Positions 28,075-38,346 are shown, counted from the stretch's first letter. The stretch: 64,000 nucleotides of DNA from Paraburkholderia phytofirmans OLGA172 (GCF_001634365.1 NZ_CP014578.1:4154001-4218000); one strand, 5' to 3'. Numbers and translations are program-made. The notes: generated from the letters alone by a model not told the origin.

Positions 28075-29739
28075 ATGGCCCAATACGTCTTCACCATGAA
28101 CCGGGTCGGCAAAATCGTGCCGCCCAAGCGTCAAATCCTGAAAGACATCTCGCTGTCATTCTTCCCCGGCGCGAAGATCGGCCTGCTCGGCCTGAACGGC
28201 TCGGGCAAGTCGACGCTGATCCGCATCATGGCTGGTGTGGACAAGGACATTGAAGGCGAAGCCACGCCGATGCCGAACCTGAACATCGGCTATCTGCCGC
28301 AGGAACCGAAGCTCGATCCGAGCAAGACGGTGCGTGAAGCGGTCGAAGAAGGTCTCGGCGACGTTTTCAACGCGCAGAAGAAACTGGACGAAATCTACGC
28401 GGCTTACGCGGAACCGGACGCCGACTTCGACGCACTCGCCGCCGAGCAGGCGAAGTACGAAGCGATTCTGGCCACCACCGACGGCAGCGCGGAACAGCAG
28501 ATCGAAATCGCCGCGGACGCACTGCGTCTGCCGGCGTGGGATGCGAAGATCGAACACCTGTCGGGTGGCGAAAAGCGTCGCGTGGCACTGTGCAAGCTGC
28601 TGCTCGAAAAGCCCGACATGCTGCTGCTGGATGAACCGACCAACCACCTGGACGCGGAATCGGTCGACTGGCTCGAACAGTTCCTCACACGCTTCCCGGG
28701 CACGGTCGTCGCCGTCACCCACGATCGCTACTTCCTCGATAACGCCGCCGAGTGGATTCTCGAACTCGACCGCGGCCACGGCATTCCCTGGAAGGGCAAC
28801 TACAGCAGCTGGCTCGACCAGAAGGAAGAGCGTCTGAAGCAGGAAGAGTCGTCGGAATCGGCGCGTCAGAAGGCGATCAAGAAGGAACTGGAGTGGGTGC
28901 GCCAGAACCCGAAGGGCCGTCAGGCGAAGTCGAAGGCGCGTATTGCCCGCTTCGAGGAACTGAACAGCCAGGACTATCAGAAGCGCAACGAAACGTCGGA
29001 AATCTTCATCCCGGTCGGCGACCGCCTGGGTAACGAAGTGATCGAGTTCAAGAACGTCACCAAGTCGTATGGCGACCGTTTGCTGCTCGACGACGTCAGC
29101 TTCAAGATTCCGGCGGGCGCAATCGTCGGGATCATCGGGCCGAACGGCGCCGGTAAGTCCACGCTGTTCCGCATGCTGACCGGCCGCGAACAACCCGATT
29201 CGGGCGAGATCGTGCAAGGCCCGACGGTCAAGCTCGCGTACGTGGACCAAAGCCGCGATGCACTCGACGGCTCGAAGACCGTGTTCGAAGAAATCTCCGG
29301 CGGAGCGGACGTGTTGACGGTCGGCAAGTACGAAACGCCTTCGCGGGCGTACATCGGCCGCTTCAACTTCAAGGGCGGCGATCAGCAAAAGACCGTCGGC
29401 AATCTGTCGGGCGGTGAGCGCGGCCGGCTGCATCTGGCGAAGACGCTGATCGCGGGCGGCAACGTGCTGCTGCTGGACGAACCGTCGAACGACCTGGACG
29501 TCGAAACGCTGCGCGCGCTGGAAGACGCGTTGCTCGAGTTCGCCGGCTCCGTCATGGTGATCTCGCACGATCGCTGGTTCCTCGACCGGATCGCGACGCA
29601 CATCCTGGCGTTCGAAGGCGATTCGCAAATCACGTTCTTCGACGGCAACTACCAGGAATACGAAGCGGATAAGCGCGCACGCCTCGGTGAAGAAGCTGCG
29701 CGTCCGAAGCGCCTGCGTTACAAGCCAATCGCGCGATAA
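28075..29739 (+). CDS. ettA: Energy-dependent translational throttle protein EttA (ABC-F)
   Basis: A 554-residue soluble protein with two ABC domains and no membrane segment. Walker A motifs are GLNGSGKST (residue about 40) and GPNGAGKST (about 355); signatures are LSGGEKRRVALCKLLL and LSGGERGRLHLAKTL. The 80-residue linker is highly charged (EERLKQEESSESARQKAIKK). EttA binds the ribosomal E site and gates the first peptide bond according to ADP/ATP. The MAQYVFTMNRV N-terminus is characteristic. A terminator follows at 29755. Confidence 0.95.
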   Translation: MAQYVFTMNRVGKIVPPKRQILKDISLSFFPGAKIGLLGLNGSGKSTLIRIMAGVDKDIEGEATPMPNLNIGYLPQEPKLDPSKTVREAVEEGLGDVFNAQKKLDEIYAAYAEPDADFDALAAEQAKYEAILATTDGSAEQQIEIAADALRLPAWDAKIEHLSGGEKRRVALCKLLLEKPDMLLLDEPTNHLDAESVDWLEQFLTRFPGTVVAVTHDRYFLDNAAEWILELDRGHGIPWKGNYSSWLDQKEERLKQEESSESARQKAIKKELEWVRQNPKGRQAKSKARIARFEELNSQDYQKRNETSEIFIPVGDRLGNEVIEFKNVTKSYGDRLLLDDVSFKIPAGAIVGIIGPNGAGKSTLFRMLTGREQPDSGEIVQGPTVKLAYVDQSRDALDGSKTVFEEISGGADVLTVGKYETPSRAYIGRFNFKGGDQQKTVGNLSGGERGRLHLAKTLIAGGNVLLLDEPSNDLDVETLRALEDALLEFAGSVMVISHDRWFLDRIATHILAFEGDSQITFFDGNYQEYEADKRARLGEEAARPKRLRYKPIAR

Positions 29740-29754
29740 ATCGCGAGCGCGGTG

Positions 29755-29788
29755 GCCCGCTCGTTGGCTGATGAGCGGGCTGTTTTGT
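29755..29788 (+). terminator. Terminator after ettA
   Basis: GCCCGCTC (29755-29762) pairs with GAGCGGGC (29773-29780), followed by TGTTTTGTT. Confidence 0.78.
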
Positions 29789-30011
29789 TGGCCGCTGTGC
29801 CGGTCATTTTGCTCACCACAGCGCGCACCGGAAACGCCTGACGTGCACAGGGTGGGCGGTAAGGCACACACCTTGCGTCCCACGGACGTGATACACGTCG
29901 TCCCGGCCGGATGCACACGTTTCCGGCTTCAAATCAAGCGTCGGTCAAACCGGCGCATGCACGTGCCGATCAATGCCACGCCGCGCCCCGCGCGGCGACG
30001 AGGAGGCAAGC

Positions 30012-31133
30012 ATGGCGATGTCGAAGGGCAAGCGCTGGGCTATTGCCATAGGTGGCGTGCTGCTGGTGCTGATCGTCGTCGCGGTCGGTGCGCTGCAGTT
30101 CGCGCAGCGCGAAGTCAAAGAGCGCGTGATCGCGGCGCTCGGTCCGTTAGGCAGCGCCGAAAGCATCGACGTCGGCCTCACCGCAGTCCATCTCACCAAC
30201 GTTCTGCTCAAAGCGCCGGCCGGATGGCCCGCTGGCGATCCTTTGCGAGCCGATGAAATTACCATCACGCCCGATATCCGCGATTTGCTCGCGCGGCGCA
30301 TGCATATTCGTAGCGTGGTGGTGCGCGGCTTCGACATCGCCGTGCTGCGCACCAAGGACGGCACGATCCACCTGGTGCCGAATCTGCGCGAGTCAGTGAA
30401 CAAGTCCGACGAAGAAGCCGGCGGCGGCGCAGCGACCGCCCCCCGCGAAAAGCTGATCGACCACATCAGCTTCGAGCAAGGCAACTTCCATTTCTACGAT
30501 ATGTCCGTCGGGCCGCCGCCATTCAAGGTGACGGTGAGCCATGCCAACGCGACGGTCGATCACCTGCAACTGCCCGCGCTTACCGAACCGACCAACGTCG
30601 ACGTCACCGGCTCGATCAAGGGACCGTCGCACACGGGCACGGTCTCGTTCGGTGGCTGGATCAAGATCGCCAGCAAGGATTCGCAGACCACCAGCAAGCT
30701 GCGCGGCATCGATGTCGTGATGCTCGATCCTTACCTGCTGAAGAAGGCCGGTGCGAAGGCGCAAGTGACAGGCGGCACGCTCGACCTGACCGTCGAATCG
30801 ACGGTGCGCAACTATCGGTTACACGCGCCCGGCACGGTGACGATCCACCATCTGCAGCTCGCCGACAGCGACAATCCGCTGGACACCTTCATGTCGATTC
30901 CGACCAAGGCTGCCATCGCGGCGCTCAAGACGCACAACGGCGATATCACGCTCCATTTCGAGCTCGACGGAGACCTCCGCGACCCGAAGTTTTCAGTGCA
31001 GGAGGGGCTGATGAAGCGCCTCGGCGCAGGATTTGCAAATGCGCTAGGCGTGAGCGTCGAAGGCGTGGCAAAGGGCGCCGGGGAAACAGTGAAAGGCTTG
31101 GGTAACGCGTTGAAGAATCTGCTCGGGCAGTAG
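30012..31133 (+). CDS. DUF748/AsmA-like membrane-anchored protein
   Basis: A 373-residue protein with one N-terminal membrane helix (about residues 9-30) and a long beta-rich periplasmic portion. The repeated pattern around IRSVVVRGFDIAVLRTKDGTIHLVPNL and FYDMSV resembles DUF748/AsmA-type proteins linked to envelope maintenance. The C-terminus turns amphipathic and Gly/Ala-rich (GAGFANALGVSVEGVAKGAG). The start at 30012 follows GAGGAGG. Its exact role is unknown. Confidence 0.7.
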   Translation: MAMSKGKRWAIAIGGVLLVLIVVAVGALQFAQREVKERVIAALGPLGSAESIDVGLTAVHLTNVLLKAPAGWPAGDPLRADEITITPDIRDLLARRMHIRSVVVRGFDIAVLRTKDGTIHLVPNLRESVNKSDEEAGGGAATAPREKLIDHISFEQGNFHFYDMSVGPPPFKVTVSHANATVDHLQLPALTEPTNVDVTGSIKGPSHTGTVSFGGWIKIASKDSQTTSKLRGIDVVMLDPYLLKKAGAKAQVTGGTLDLTVESTVRNYRLHAPGTVTIHHLQLADSDNPLDTFMSIPTKAAIAALKTHNGDITLHFELDGDLRDPKFSVQEGLMKRLGAGFANALGVSVEGVAKGAGETVKGLGNALKNLLGQ

Positions 31134-31158
31134 GAGTCGGCGCAAGACGCCGACTCCT
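31132..31158. terminator. Hairpin between convergent genes
   Basis: AGGAGTCGGCG pairs perfectly with CGCCGACTCCT around CAAGA. It overlaps the stop of the 30012 gene and lies just beyond the HAD gene stop. There is no long U-tract. Confidence 0.65.
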
Positions 31159-31164
31159 CACCGC

Positions 31165-31788
31165 TTAAACCGGCAACCCCATTTCGCGCAATTTAGCTTC
31201 GGTTTGCGCGGCGCCCGTGTGATGCACGCCGTGCCAGCCAAGTGCCGTTGCGGCCTCGGCGTTTTTCAGATTGTCGTCGATGAAGACGAGTTCGCCTGGC
31301 TGGATGCCCGGCAGTTGCGCCTCGATGCGCTGACGCATGGCCGCGAAAATCGCCGGATCAGGCTTAACCAGCTTCACCCTGCCCGACACGACGATGTCGC
31401 GGAAGCGCCGCAGCACCGGGTAATGCTCCCACGCATAGGGAAACGTCTCTGCCGACCAGTTCGTCAGCCCAAACAGCGGCACATCGGCCGCCTCGAGCTT
31501 CTCCATGATTGCCACGCCCTCTTCCAGCACGCCGGCTACCATCTCGTGCCAGCGCTCGTAGAACGCGCGGATCAGCGGTTCGTGATCGGGAAACTTCGCG
31601 ATCAACTCGTCTGTCGCCTCGACGATCGGCTGGCCGCAGTCCTGGCGGATCACCCAATCCATCGAACAGACGTGGGTGAGAAACCAGCGGCGCTCCGTTT
31701 CGTCAGGAATCAACTGACGATAGAGGTACTCGGGGCTCCAGTCGATCAGCACGCCGCCGAAATCGAACACGACTGCCTTGATGGCCAT
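31165..31788 (-). CDS. HAD-IA family phosphatase (YihX-like)
   Basis: A 207-residue HAD hydrolase. Motif I is VFDFGGVLID with nucleophile Asp9; the usual second Asp is replaced by Gly11, as in the YihX/epoxide-hydrolase-N subgroup. Other motifs are LTNWSAE, a KPDPAIF Lys, and FIDDNLKNAEAATALGW. YihX-type enzymes dephosphorylate sugar phosphates such as alpha-glucose-1-phosphate; the substrate here is not determined. It lies 33 nt downstream of the Xaa-Pro aminopeptidase, probably in one operon. Confidence 0.85.
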   Translation of the reverse strand: MAIKAVVFDFGGVLIDWSPEYLYRQLIPDETERRWFLTHVCSMDWVIRQDCGQPIVEATDELIAKFPDHEPLIRAFYERWHEMVAGVLEEGVAIMEKLEAADVPLFGLTNWSAETFPYAWEHYPVLRRFRDIVVSGRVKLVKPDPAIFAAMRQRIEAQLPGIQPGELVFIDDNLKNAEAATALGWHGVHHTGAAQTEAKLREMGLPV

Positions 31789-31821
31789 GCACGCTCCGTC
31801 AGTAAGGTCCTGGCGGCGAGA

Positions 31822-33636
31822 TCAGACAGGTTGCGTACGCAGTTCCAGCCACGCCTTGGCCTCGCCCGAGACATGCGGCGAAAGGCGCACGCGCACCATC
31901 TCGTGATACGCGTTGAGCCATGCGCGCTCGTCATCACGCAGCAGCGGCAAGTCGAGGCAGCGCGTGTCGATCGGGCACAGCGTCAGCGTTTCGAACTTGA
32001 GGAAATCGCCGAACTCGGTTTTCTCCCCGGGCACGTTCAGCACCAGGTTCTCGATCCGCACGCCCCACTTGCCCGGCCGGTAAATGCCTGGCTCGACCGA
32101 GGTGATCATGCCTTCTTCCATCGCCGTCCATGGTTCGGCCGGCGCGTAGTGCGAAATCACCTGCGGGCCTTCGTGCACGTTCAGGAAATATCCCACTCCG
32201 TGACCGGTGCCATGACCGTAGTCGGCGCCGGCTTCCCAGATCGGCGCACGGGCGATCGCGTCGAGCATCGGCGAACGAATACCGCGCGGGAATGTTGCGC
32301 GCGACAGCGCCATGGTGCCTTTCAGCACGATCGTGAAATCGCGCCGCTGGGCCTCGCTGATGGTGCCGATCGGCACGACGCGGGTGATATCGGTCGTGCC
32401 GCTCAGATACTGCGCGCCCGAATCGATCAGCAACAGGCCATTGCCCTCGATCACCGAATGCGATTCCTCGGTCGCGCGGTAGTGCGGCATCGCGCCGTTC
32501 GCGTTGAAGCCGGCGATCGTGGCAAAGCTGAGCGACACGAAGCCCGGACGGCGCGCGCGGGCTGCCGTCAGGCGTTCGTCGATCGTCAGTTCGGTGATCG
32601 TTTCGCGGCCCAACGCACCTTCGAACCACGCGAAGAATTCGGCGAGCGCCGCGCCGTCCTGTTCCATCGTCTCGCGCACATGCTCCGCTTCTGCCCCGGT
32701 CTTGCGCGATTTGATAAACGTGGACGGATTGACCGCCTCGACCACGTTCACCGTGGACGGCACGGATTGGAGCGAACCATATGTAATGCGGCGCGGGTCG
32801 ATCAGCAGCGTGCTGCCGGCCGGCAGCGCGGCCAGCGCATCGGCCGCCTTGGCGTACGGCTCGACGCTGATGCCGTCGCGCGCGAGCGCGTCGGCCAACG
32901 CTTGCGGCACCTTGCCGTCGGCGACGAAGAGCGACACGCTCTGCGGACCGATCAGCGCGTGCGCCACGAATACCGGGTTGTAGCTGACATCGGCGCCACG
33001 CAGATTCAAAAGCCATGCAAGATCGTCAAGCGTGGAAATGAAGTGCCACTGCGCGTCCTTCTCCGCCATTGCGCGGCGAATCTGCCCGAGCTTTTCCGAA
33101 CGGGCGACGCTCGCGTGCGGCGCGGCATGCTCAAACACGGCGGCGGCGGGCAGCGACGGGCGCTGCGGCCAGATCGCGTCGAACAGATCGACGTCGGTGC
33201 GCAGCTTCACGCCGCGCGCGGTGAGCGCCTGGCTCAACGCACGCGCCGCCGACACACCGAGCACGGCGCCGTCCACACCGACCGTGGCGCCGGTCGCGAC
33301 GTTCTGCGCAAGCCATTCGAAATGCGGCGCGGTCTGCTGACCGCCGGTCATCTTCATCAACTGAACACCGGTGCCGGCCAGTTGCGCGTTGGCTTGCTCC
33401 CAATAGCGGCTGTCGGTCCACACGCCGGCGAAATCGGCGGTCACGACCAGCGTGCCGGCCGAGCCGGTAAAGCCCGACAACCACTGTCGGCCTTGCCAGC
33501 GCCCAGGTAGATATTCGGAAAGATGCGGATCTGCGGACGGCACCAGATAGGCGGCTACGCCTTCACGCGCCATCGCATTGCGCAATGTCGCGAGCCGTTC
33601 GGGGATAGAGGAGGTTTCGGGGAGTCGGGCATTCAT
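31822..33636 (-). CDS. Xaa-Pro aminopeptidase (M24B)
   Basis: A 604-residue protein, the long three-domain form resembling eukaryotic cytosolic aminopeptidase P rather than E. coli PepP (about 440 residues). It removes N-terminal residues before proline. The dimetal ligands are visible: LLIDSGAQYLSGTTDITR, HGTGHGVGYFLNVHEGPQ, and the two Glu of ITSVEPGIYRPGKWG and VRIENLV. The ATG at 33636 is chosen over a TTG at 33651. Confidence 0.93.
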   Translation of the reverse strand: MNARLPETSSIPERLATLRNAMAREGVAAYLVPSADPHLSEYLPGRWQGRQWLSGFTGSAGTLVVTADFAGVWTDSRYWEQANAQLAGTGVQLMKMTGGQQTAPHFEWLAQNVATGATVGVDGAVLGVSAARALSQALTARGVKLRTDVDLFDAIWPQRPSLPAAAVFEHAAPHASVARSEKLGQIRRAMAEKDAQWHFISTLDDLAWLLNLRGADVSYNPVFVAHALIGPQSVSLFVADGKVPQALADALARDGISVEPYAKAADALAALPAGSTLLIDPRRITYGSLQSVPSTVNVVEAVNPSTFIKSRKTGAEAEHVRETMEQDGAALAEFFAWFEGALGRETITELTIDERLTAARARRPGFVSLSFATIAGFNANGAMPHYRATEESHSVIEGNGLLLIDSGAQYLSGTTDITRVVPIGTISEAQRRDFTIVLKGTMALSRATFPRGIRSPMLDAIARAPIWEAGADYGHGTGHGVGYFLNVHEGPQVISHYAPAEPWTAMEEGMITSVEPGIYRPGKWGVRIENLVLNVPGEKTEFGDFLKFETLTLCPIDTRCLDLPLLRDDERAWLNAYHEMVRVRLSPHVSGEAKAWLELRTQPV

Positions 33637-33655
33637 CGGAGTCACCTGCAAAAAT

Positions 33656-33910
33656 TCATCGACGGGAAAGCAAGCCGACCGTCACGGCAACGGCGACCAG
33701 CGCGACGGCGGTACATACCGGCCATTCGAACGTATCGCCATCATGAAAGAGACCAACCACATTGCCGGCCATGCGCGCGACACCCGCGCCCAGCACGCCG
33801 GCCAGTAACGCTACCCACCATCGGGCGCGGCTCGAACGGCGCAGCGGATGCAGCAACCAGCCCGCGAGACCGATCCCCGCGCCCAGCACCAGGATTCCAG
33901 GCCACCCCAT
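33656..33910 (-). CDS. Small hydrophobic protein, GlsB/YeaQ/YmgE-like
   Basis: An 84-residue protein with three hydrophobic Gly-rich segments (GILVLGAGIGLAGWLL, VALLAGVLGAGVARMAGNV, CTAVALVAVAVTVGLL). Composition and length resemble the transglycosylase-associated GlsB/YeaQ family, but family membership is tentative. It lies 19 nt upstream of the Xaa-Pro aminopeptidase start and is probably co-transcribed with it. Confidence 0.6.
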   Translation of the reverse strand: MGWPGILVLGAGIGLAGWLLHPLRRSSRARWWVALLAGVLGAGVARMAGNVVGLFHDGDTFEWPVCTAVALVAVAVTVGLLSRR

Positions 33911-34114
33911 CAGCGGCAGGCCTCGCGCAGTTTCAGATTCGTCTCATGGGCGCAAGAGGCCGGGACAGCTAGCATTTTTGTCTCATTAACTATAGAGGTT
34001 CAGCACGGCGCTTTCCGCATAGCGGTTGAGTTTAGGGGTCGGGGTGATGTTAGGCAAGCTGTAAGCCTTACGGAGAAGCCTGGCCCGAGGTAATTGCCAA
34101 GCTGAAAGCGTGCC

Positions 34115-34849
34115 ATGCGAATCGCCCTTATCGAGCCGGACCTTCGGCACGCCACCTTGGTCGGCCGGCTGATCTTTGCCGGTGGCCATGTGTGCCAGCA
34201 CTTCTCCGCGAGCGCACCGTTCCTGCGTCGCGCCGCCGACGAATTCTTCGATCTTCTCATCACAGAAAGCTGGGCGGGCGACCATTCCGCCGAAGACGTG
34301 ATCCCGCGCGCCCGCTCCATCCTGCCGGGCTTGCCGGTGATTGTGCTGCTCTCGGAGCCACGCGAGAGCCAGATCGTTGCCGCGCTGCACGCCGGCGCCG
34401 ACGACTGCCTCACCAAACCGGTCCGCGGTCCGGAAATGCTGGCCCGGGTAGACGCGCTGCTGCGGCGTGCGGGCCTGCGTCGACTACCCAACCGGCGACG
34501 CGACACGATCGGCGGCTATGCGTTCGACGCAGCGCAGTTTGCTGTCACATTCCGTAATCACACCGTCGCCCTGACGCCGAAGGAGTTCCGCTTTGCGCTG
34601 CTGCTATTTACCAATCTGTCGCGGCCGGTGTCACGCGCGCATATTCTCGAAACCGTCTGGACACGCCGCCGTGACGTAAGGTCGCGCACTGTCGACACCC
34701 ATGCATCGCGCGTGCGGACCAAATTGCAACTGCGCCCGGAGCACGGTTATTGCCTGACACCGCTTTACGGCTACGGCTATCAACTCGACGCGGTCCCGCC
34801 GGAAGCCGTTGTGGAGGCCGATGACGCGCGCAGAATGAAAGAATCGTGA
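34115..34849 (+). CDS. OmpR-family response regulator with Glu at the phospho-acceptor site
   Basis: A 244-residue protein with a receiver domain (1-118) and a winged-helix DNA-binding domain (about 130-232: LTPKEFRFALLLF, HILETVW, TVDTHASRVRTKL, YGYGYQL). In the receiver the acid pocket IEPD and the conserved Lys (TKPV) are present, but the Asp expected at the end of strand 3 is Glu51 (DLLITESW). Glu at this place often mimics phosphorylation. No sensor kinase is adjacent. It is divergent from the small membrane protein and upstream of hemA. Confidence 0.85.
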   Translation: MRIALIEPDLRHATLVGRLIFAGGHVCQHFSASAPFLRRAADEFFDLLITESWAGDHSAEDVIPRARSILPGLPVIVLLSEPRESQIVAALHAGADDCLTKPVRGPEMLARVDALLRRAGLRRLPNRRRDTIGGYAFDAAQFAVTFRNHTVALTPKEFRFALLLFTNLSRPVSRAHILETVWTRRRDVRSRTVDTHASRVRTKLQLRPEHGYCLTPLYGYGYQLDAVPPEAVVEADDARRMKES

Positions 34850-34855
34850 AAACGC

Positions 34856-34861
34856 TATAAT
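34856..34861 (+). promoter_or_regulatory. TATAAT -10 element of hemA
   Basis: A consensus TATAAT just after the regulator stop codon, 26 nt before the hemA ATG. It implies a leader of about 20 nt. The -35 is weak. Confidence 0.5.
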
Positions 34862-34886
34862 ATTGGGCTAAACCATAGCTCCCCAT

Positions 34887-36173
34887 ATGCAGCTTCTAAC
34901 GATCGGAATCAATCACCACACTGCGCCTGTCGCCTTGCGCGAACGCGTGGCGTTTCCGCTCGAACAGATCAAGCCTGCACTGGACACCTTCAAGAGCGTC
35001 TGGCTTGGCCGCACCGCCCGCACGGCGCCGGAAGCGGCGATTCTGTCCACCTGCAATCGCACCGAACTCTACTGCGCGACCGACGACCAGGCCGCGCGAG
35101 AAGCCGCGATCGAGTGGTTCTCGAAGTACCACAACCTGCCCGTCAACGAACTTGCGCCGCATGTCTATGCGCTGCCGCAGTCGGAAGCCGTGCGCCACGC
35201 GTTCCGCGTCGCATCGGGACTCGATTCGATGGTGCTGGGCGAGACGCAAATCGTCGGACAAATGAAGGATGCGGTACGCACGGCGTCTGAAGCCGGTGCG
35301 CTCGGCACCTATCTGAACCAGCTGTTCCAGCGCACCTTCGCCGTTGCGAAGGAAGTGCGCAGCACGACTGAAATCGGCGCGCAGTCGGTTTCCATGGCGG
35401 CGGCCGCCGTGCGGCTCGCGCAGCGGATTTTCGACAAGGTGTCGAACCAGCGCGTGCTGTTCATCGGTGCGGGCGAAATGATCGAGTTGTGCGCTACGCA
35501 CTTCGCCGCGCAGCAGCCACGTGAACTCGTCGTCGCCAATCGCACCGCCGAGCGCGGCACCCGCCTCGCCGAACGCTTCAACGGCCGGGCCATTCCGCTC
35601 TCGGAACTGCCCGCGCGCATGCACGAGTTCGACATCATCGTGTCGTGTACCGCTTCCACCCTGCCGATCATCGGTCTGGGCGCGGTCGAGCGGGCCGTGA
35701 AAGCGCGCCGTCACCGGCCGATTTTCATGGTCGATCTGGCCGTGCCGCGCGACATCGAACCCGAAGTCGGACAGCTCGAAGACGTGTTCCTGTACACCGT
35801 AGACGACCTCGGCGCGCTCGTGCGCGAAGGCAATGCGTCGCGGCAAGCCGCGGTCGCCCAAGCTGAAGCGATTATCGAGACGCGCGTGCAGAATTTCATG
35901 CATTGGCTCGACGCGCGCAGCATCGTGCCGGTGATCCGCCACATGCATACGCAGGCCGACGTGCTGCGTCGCGCCGAAGTCGAACGCGCGCAGAAAATGC
36001 TCGCGCGCGGCGACGACCCGGCAGCGGTACTCGAAGCGCTGTCGCAATCGCTCACCAATAAATTGATCCACGGGCCGACGCACGCGCTCAATCGCGCGAG
36101 CAGCGACAACCGTGACACGCTCATTGAACTGATGAGCGGCTTCTACAAACACTCCGGTTCTTCGGAGCGTTAG
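34887..36173 (+). CDS. hemA: Glutamyl-tRNA reductase
   Basis: A 428-residue enzyme reducing glutamyl-tRNA to glutamate-1-semialdehyde, the first committed step of tetrapyrrole synthesis. [17 protein letters not shown] is at the N-terminus, the nucleophile Cys56 is in [28 protein letters not shown] near 112, the NADPH-binding [13 protein letters not shown] near 192 and [15 protein letters not shown] near 283. The C-terminal dimerisation helix is complete. Confidence 0.96.
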   Translation: MQLLTIGINHHTAPVALRERVAFPLEQIKPALDTFKSVWLGRTARTAPEAAILSTCNRTELYCATDDQAAREAAIEWFSKYHNLPVNELAPHVYALPQSEAVRHAFRVASGLDSMVLGETQIVGQMKDAVRTASEAGALGTYLNQLFQRTFAVAKEVRSTTEIGAQSVSMAAAAVRLAQRIFDKVSNQRVLFIGAGEMIELCATHFAAQQPRELVVANRTAERGTRLAERFNGRAIPLSELPARMHEFDIIVSCTASTLPIIGLGAVERAVKARRHRPIFMVDLAVPRDIEPEVGQLEDVFLYTVDDLGALVREGNASRQAAVAQAEAIIETRVQNFMHWLDARSIVPVIRHMHTQADVLRRAEVERAQKMLARGDDPAAVLEALSQSLTNKLIHGPTHALNRASSDNRDTLIELMSGFYKHSGSSER

Positions 36174-36300
36174 CGGCGCAGCCCCCGCCGCGCGGTTCGC
36201 GTGCGTCACCGGAAGGTGGCCCGCGACATGCTTCTGACCAGGGCATCTGCCCACTCCCCTAGTTGCCGTCCTTGCCGGAGTCCGCTCCGAAACCCGTCCG

Positions 36301-37383
36301 ATGAAAACGAGCATGCAACGCAAGCTCGACCAGCTCACTACCCGGCTGGCCGAACTGAACGACCTGTTGAGCCGCGAGGACGTCACCTCGAATCTCGACC
36401 AATACCGCAAGCTCACGCGTGAACACGCCGAGCTGGGACCGGTCGTCGAGCATTACGCGCTATGGCGCCAGGCGATGAACGACGCGGCGACCGCGCAGGA
36501 ACTGCTGGCGGACGCATCGATGCGCGACTTCGCGGAAGACGAAATTCGCACGTCGCGCGAGCGGATGGAAAAACTCGGCGCGGAATTGCAGAAAATGCTG
36601 CTGCCGAAAGACCCCAACGACGACCGCAACATCTTCCTCGAAATCCGTGCCGGCACGGGCGGCGACGAATCCGCGCTGTTCGCCGGCGATTTGCTGCGCA
36701 TGTACCTGCGCTTTGCCGAGCGCAATCGCTGGCAAGCGGAGATGATGTCGGCCAGCGAATCGGACCTCGGCGGCTATAAGGAAGTGATCGTGCGGATCGC
36801 CGGCGAAGCGGCCTATTCCAAGCTCAAGTTCGAATCGGGCGGCCACCGCGTGCAACGCGTGCCGGCCACCGAAACGCAGGGCCGCATTCACACGTCGGCG
36901 TGCACGGTCGCGGTGATGCCGGAAGCGGACGAAATCGGCGAAGTCGAAATCAATCCAGCCGATCTGCGCATCGACACGTTCCGTGCGTCGGGCGCGGGCG
37001 GCCAGCACATCAACAAGACGGATTCGGCCGTGCGCGTCACGCACTTGCCGACGGGCATCGTCGTCGAATGTCAGGACGACCGGTCGCAGCACAAGAACAA
37101 GGATCGCGCGCTGAAGGTGTTGGCCGCGCGCATCAAGGACAAGCAGTCGCACGAGCAGCAGGCGAAAGAAGCCGCAACGCGCAAGAGCCTGATCGGCTCG
37201 GGCGATCGCTCGGAGCGGATTCGCACCTACAACTTCCCACAGGGGCGTCTGACGGATCATCGGATCAATCTGACGCTGTATCGCCTCGACGCAATCATGG
37301 ACGGCGATCTCGACGAGTTGATCGCAGCCTTGGTCAGCGAGCATCAGGCCGAGTTGCTGGCCTCGCTGGGCGACGCGGACTAA
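36301..37383 (+). CDS. prfA: Peptide chain release factor 1
   Basis: A 360-residue RF1, full length. The stop-codon recognition tripeptide PAT is in [14 protein letters not shown], and GGQ is at 233-235 within [17 protein letters not shown]. It releases peptides at UAA and UAG. prmC, which methylates the GGQ glutamine, follows by 6 nt. Confidence 0.96.
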   Translation: MKTSMQRKLDQLTTRLAELNDLLSREDVTSNLDQYRKLTREHAELGPVVEHYALWRQAMNDAATAQELLADASMRDFAEDEIRTSRERMEKLGAELQKMLLPKDPNDDRNIFLEIRAGTGGDESALFAGDLLRMYLRFAERNRWQAEMMSASESDLGGYKEVIVRIAGEAAYSKLKFESGGHRVQRVPATETQGRIHTSACTVAVMPEADEIGEVEINPADLRIDTFRASGAGGQHINKTDSAVRVTHLPTGIVVECQDDRSQHKNKDRALKVLAARIKDKQSHEQQAKEAATRKSLIGSGDRSERIRTYNFPQGRLTDHRINLTLYRLDAIMDGDLDELIAALVSEHQAELLASLGDAD

Positions 37384-37389
37384 GCACGG

Positions 37390-38232
37390 ATGGATCCGGT
37401 CACGCCCGCCGCGCTGTTGCGCGCCTCGCCACTGCCGCCGCTCGAAGCGCGAATTCTGCTCACGCATGTGCTCGGCTGGCGGCATACGCAATTGATTACG
37501 CGCAGCGAAGAAGCGCTCAACGGCGCGGTCGTCGAGCGATACCGGACCCTGGAAGTGCGGCGTGTCGCCGGTGAGCCGGTGGCGCAACTGGTCGGCGCGC
37601 GCGAATTTTTCGGGCTCGATTTCGAAGTGACGCCGGATGTGCTGATTCCACGTCCGGAAACCGAATTGCTGGTCGAAACGGCGTTGGCGGCGATGGAAGA
37701 CATCTCGCGGCCACGCGTGCTCGATCTGGGCACCGGCACCGGCGCGATTGCCATGGCGATTGCGTCGATGCGGCCCGACGCGCAGGTTTGGGCACTGGAC
37801 CGTTCCGCCGAAGCGCTGGCGGTGGCCACACGCAACGCCGCACATCTGCTGGATACCCAACGCCCCGGCGGCGCCGTGGTATTGCAGCAAAGCGACTGGT
37901 ACGGCTCGCTCGACGCAGCGTTGCGCTTTAACGTAATCGTCAGCAATCCGCCCTATATCGCGAGCGGCGATCCGCATCTGTCGGAAGGCGATCTGCGCTT
38001 CGAGCCGCGCGGCGCGCTCACCGACGAAGCCGACGGTCTCAGCGCGATCCGCAAGATTGTCGCGGGCGCGCCCGCACGTTTGACCGCCAACGGCGTATTG
38101 TGGATCGAACACGGATACGATCAGGCGGAAGCCGTGCGCGACCTGCTGACGTCGCAAGGTTTTGCACACGTCCGCTCGGAGCAGGATCTTGCCGGTATTG
38201 AGCGAATCAGCGGCGGGCAGTTACCCGGCTGA
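37390..38232 (+). CDS. prmC: Release factor glutamine methyltransferase
   Basis: A 280-residue SAM-dependent N5-glutamine methyltransferase acting on the GGQ motif of RF1 and RF2. It shows VAQLVGAREFFGLDFEVTPDVLIPRPETE, the SAM loop VLDLGTGTGAIAMAIA near residue 116 and the catalytic NPPY in IVSNPPYIASGDPH near 183. It lies 6 nt after prfA. Confidence 0.95.
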   Translation: MDPVTPAALLRASPLPPLEARILLTHVLGWRHTQLITRSEEALNGAVVERYRTLEVRRVAGEPVAQLVGAREFFGLDFEVTPDVLIPRPETELLVETALAAMEDISRPRVLDLGTGTGAIAMAIASMRPDAQVWALDRSAEALAVATRNAAHLLDTQRPGGAVVLQQSDWYGSLDAALRFNVIVSNPPYIASGDPHLSEGDLRFEPRGALTDEADGLSAIRKIVAGAPARLTANGVLWIEHGYDQAEAVRDLLTSQGFAHVRSEQDLAGIERISGGQLPG

Positions 38233-38346
38233 CCTCGATGGATGGCCTTAATCGCCGGGGTGGCAAAGCGGCTCTCGGCCGATCTTACCGAAATCCGCTA
38301 TCATTTCAGCCTATTCCCTACACATAACGGAACCGCAAGGTCAGTC

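Noticed and set aside
28156..29916. 586-codon open frame antisense to ettA
   Set aside because: It covers the complete EttA reading frame and shows no domain, only Val/Arg/Asp-rich shadow sequence.
31204..33510. 768-codon open frame on the plus strand
   Set aside because: It is fully antisense to the HAD and Xaa-Pro aminopeptidase genes, whose motifs are clear. It is Arg/His-rich, the usual shadow in GC-rich DNA.
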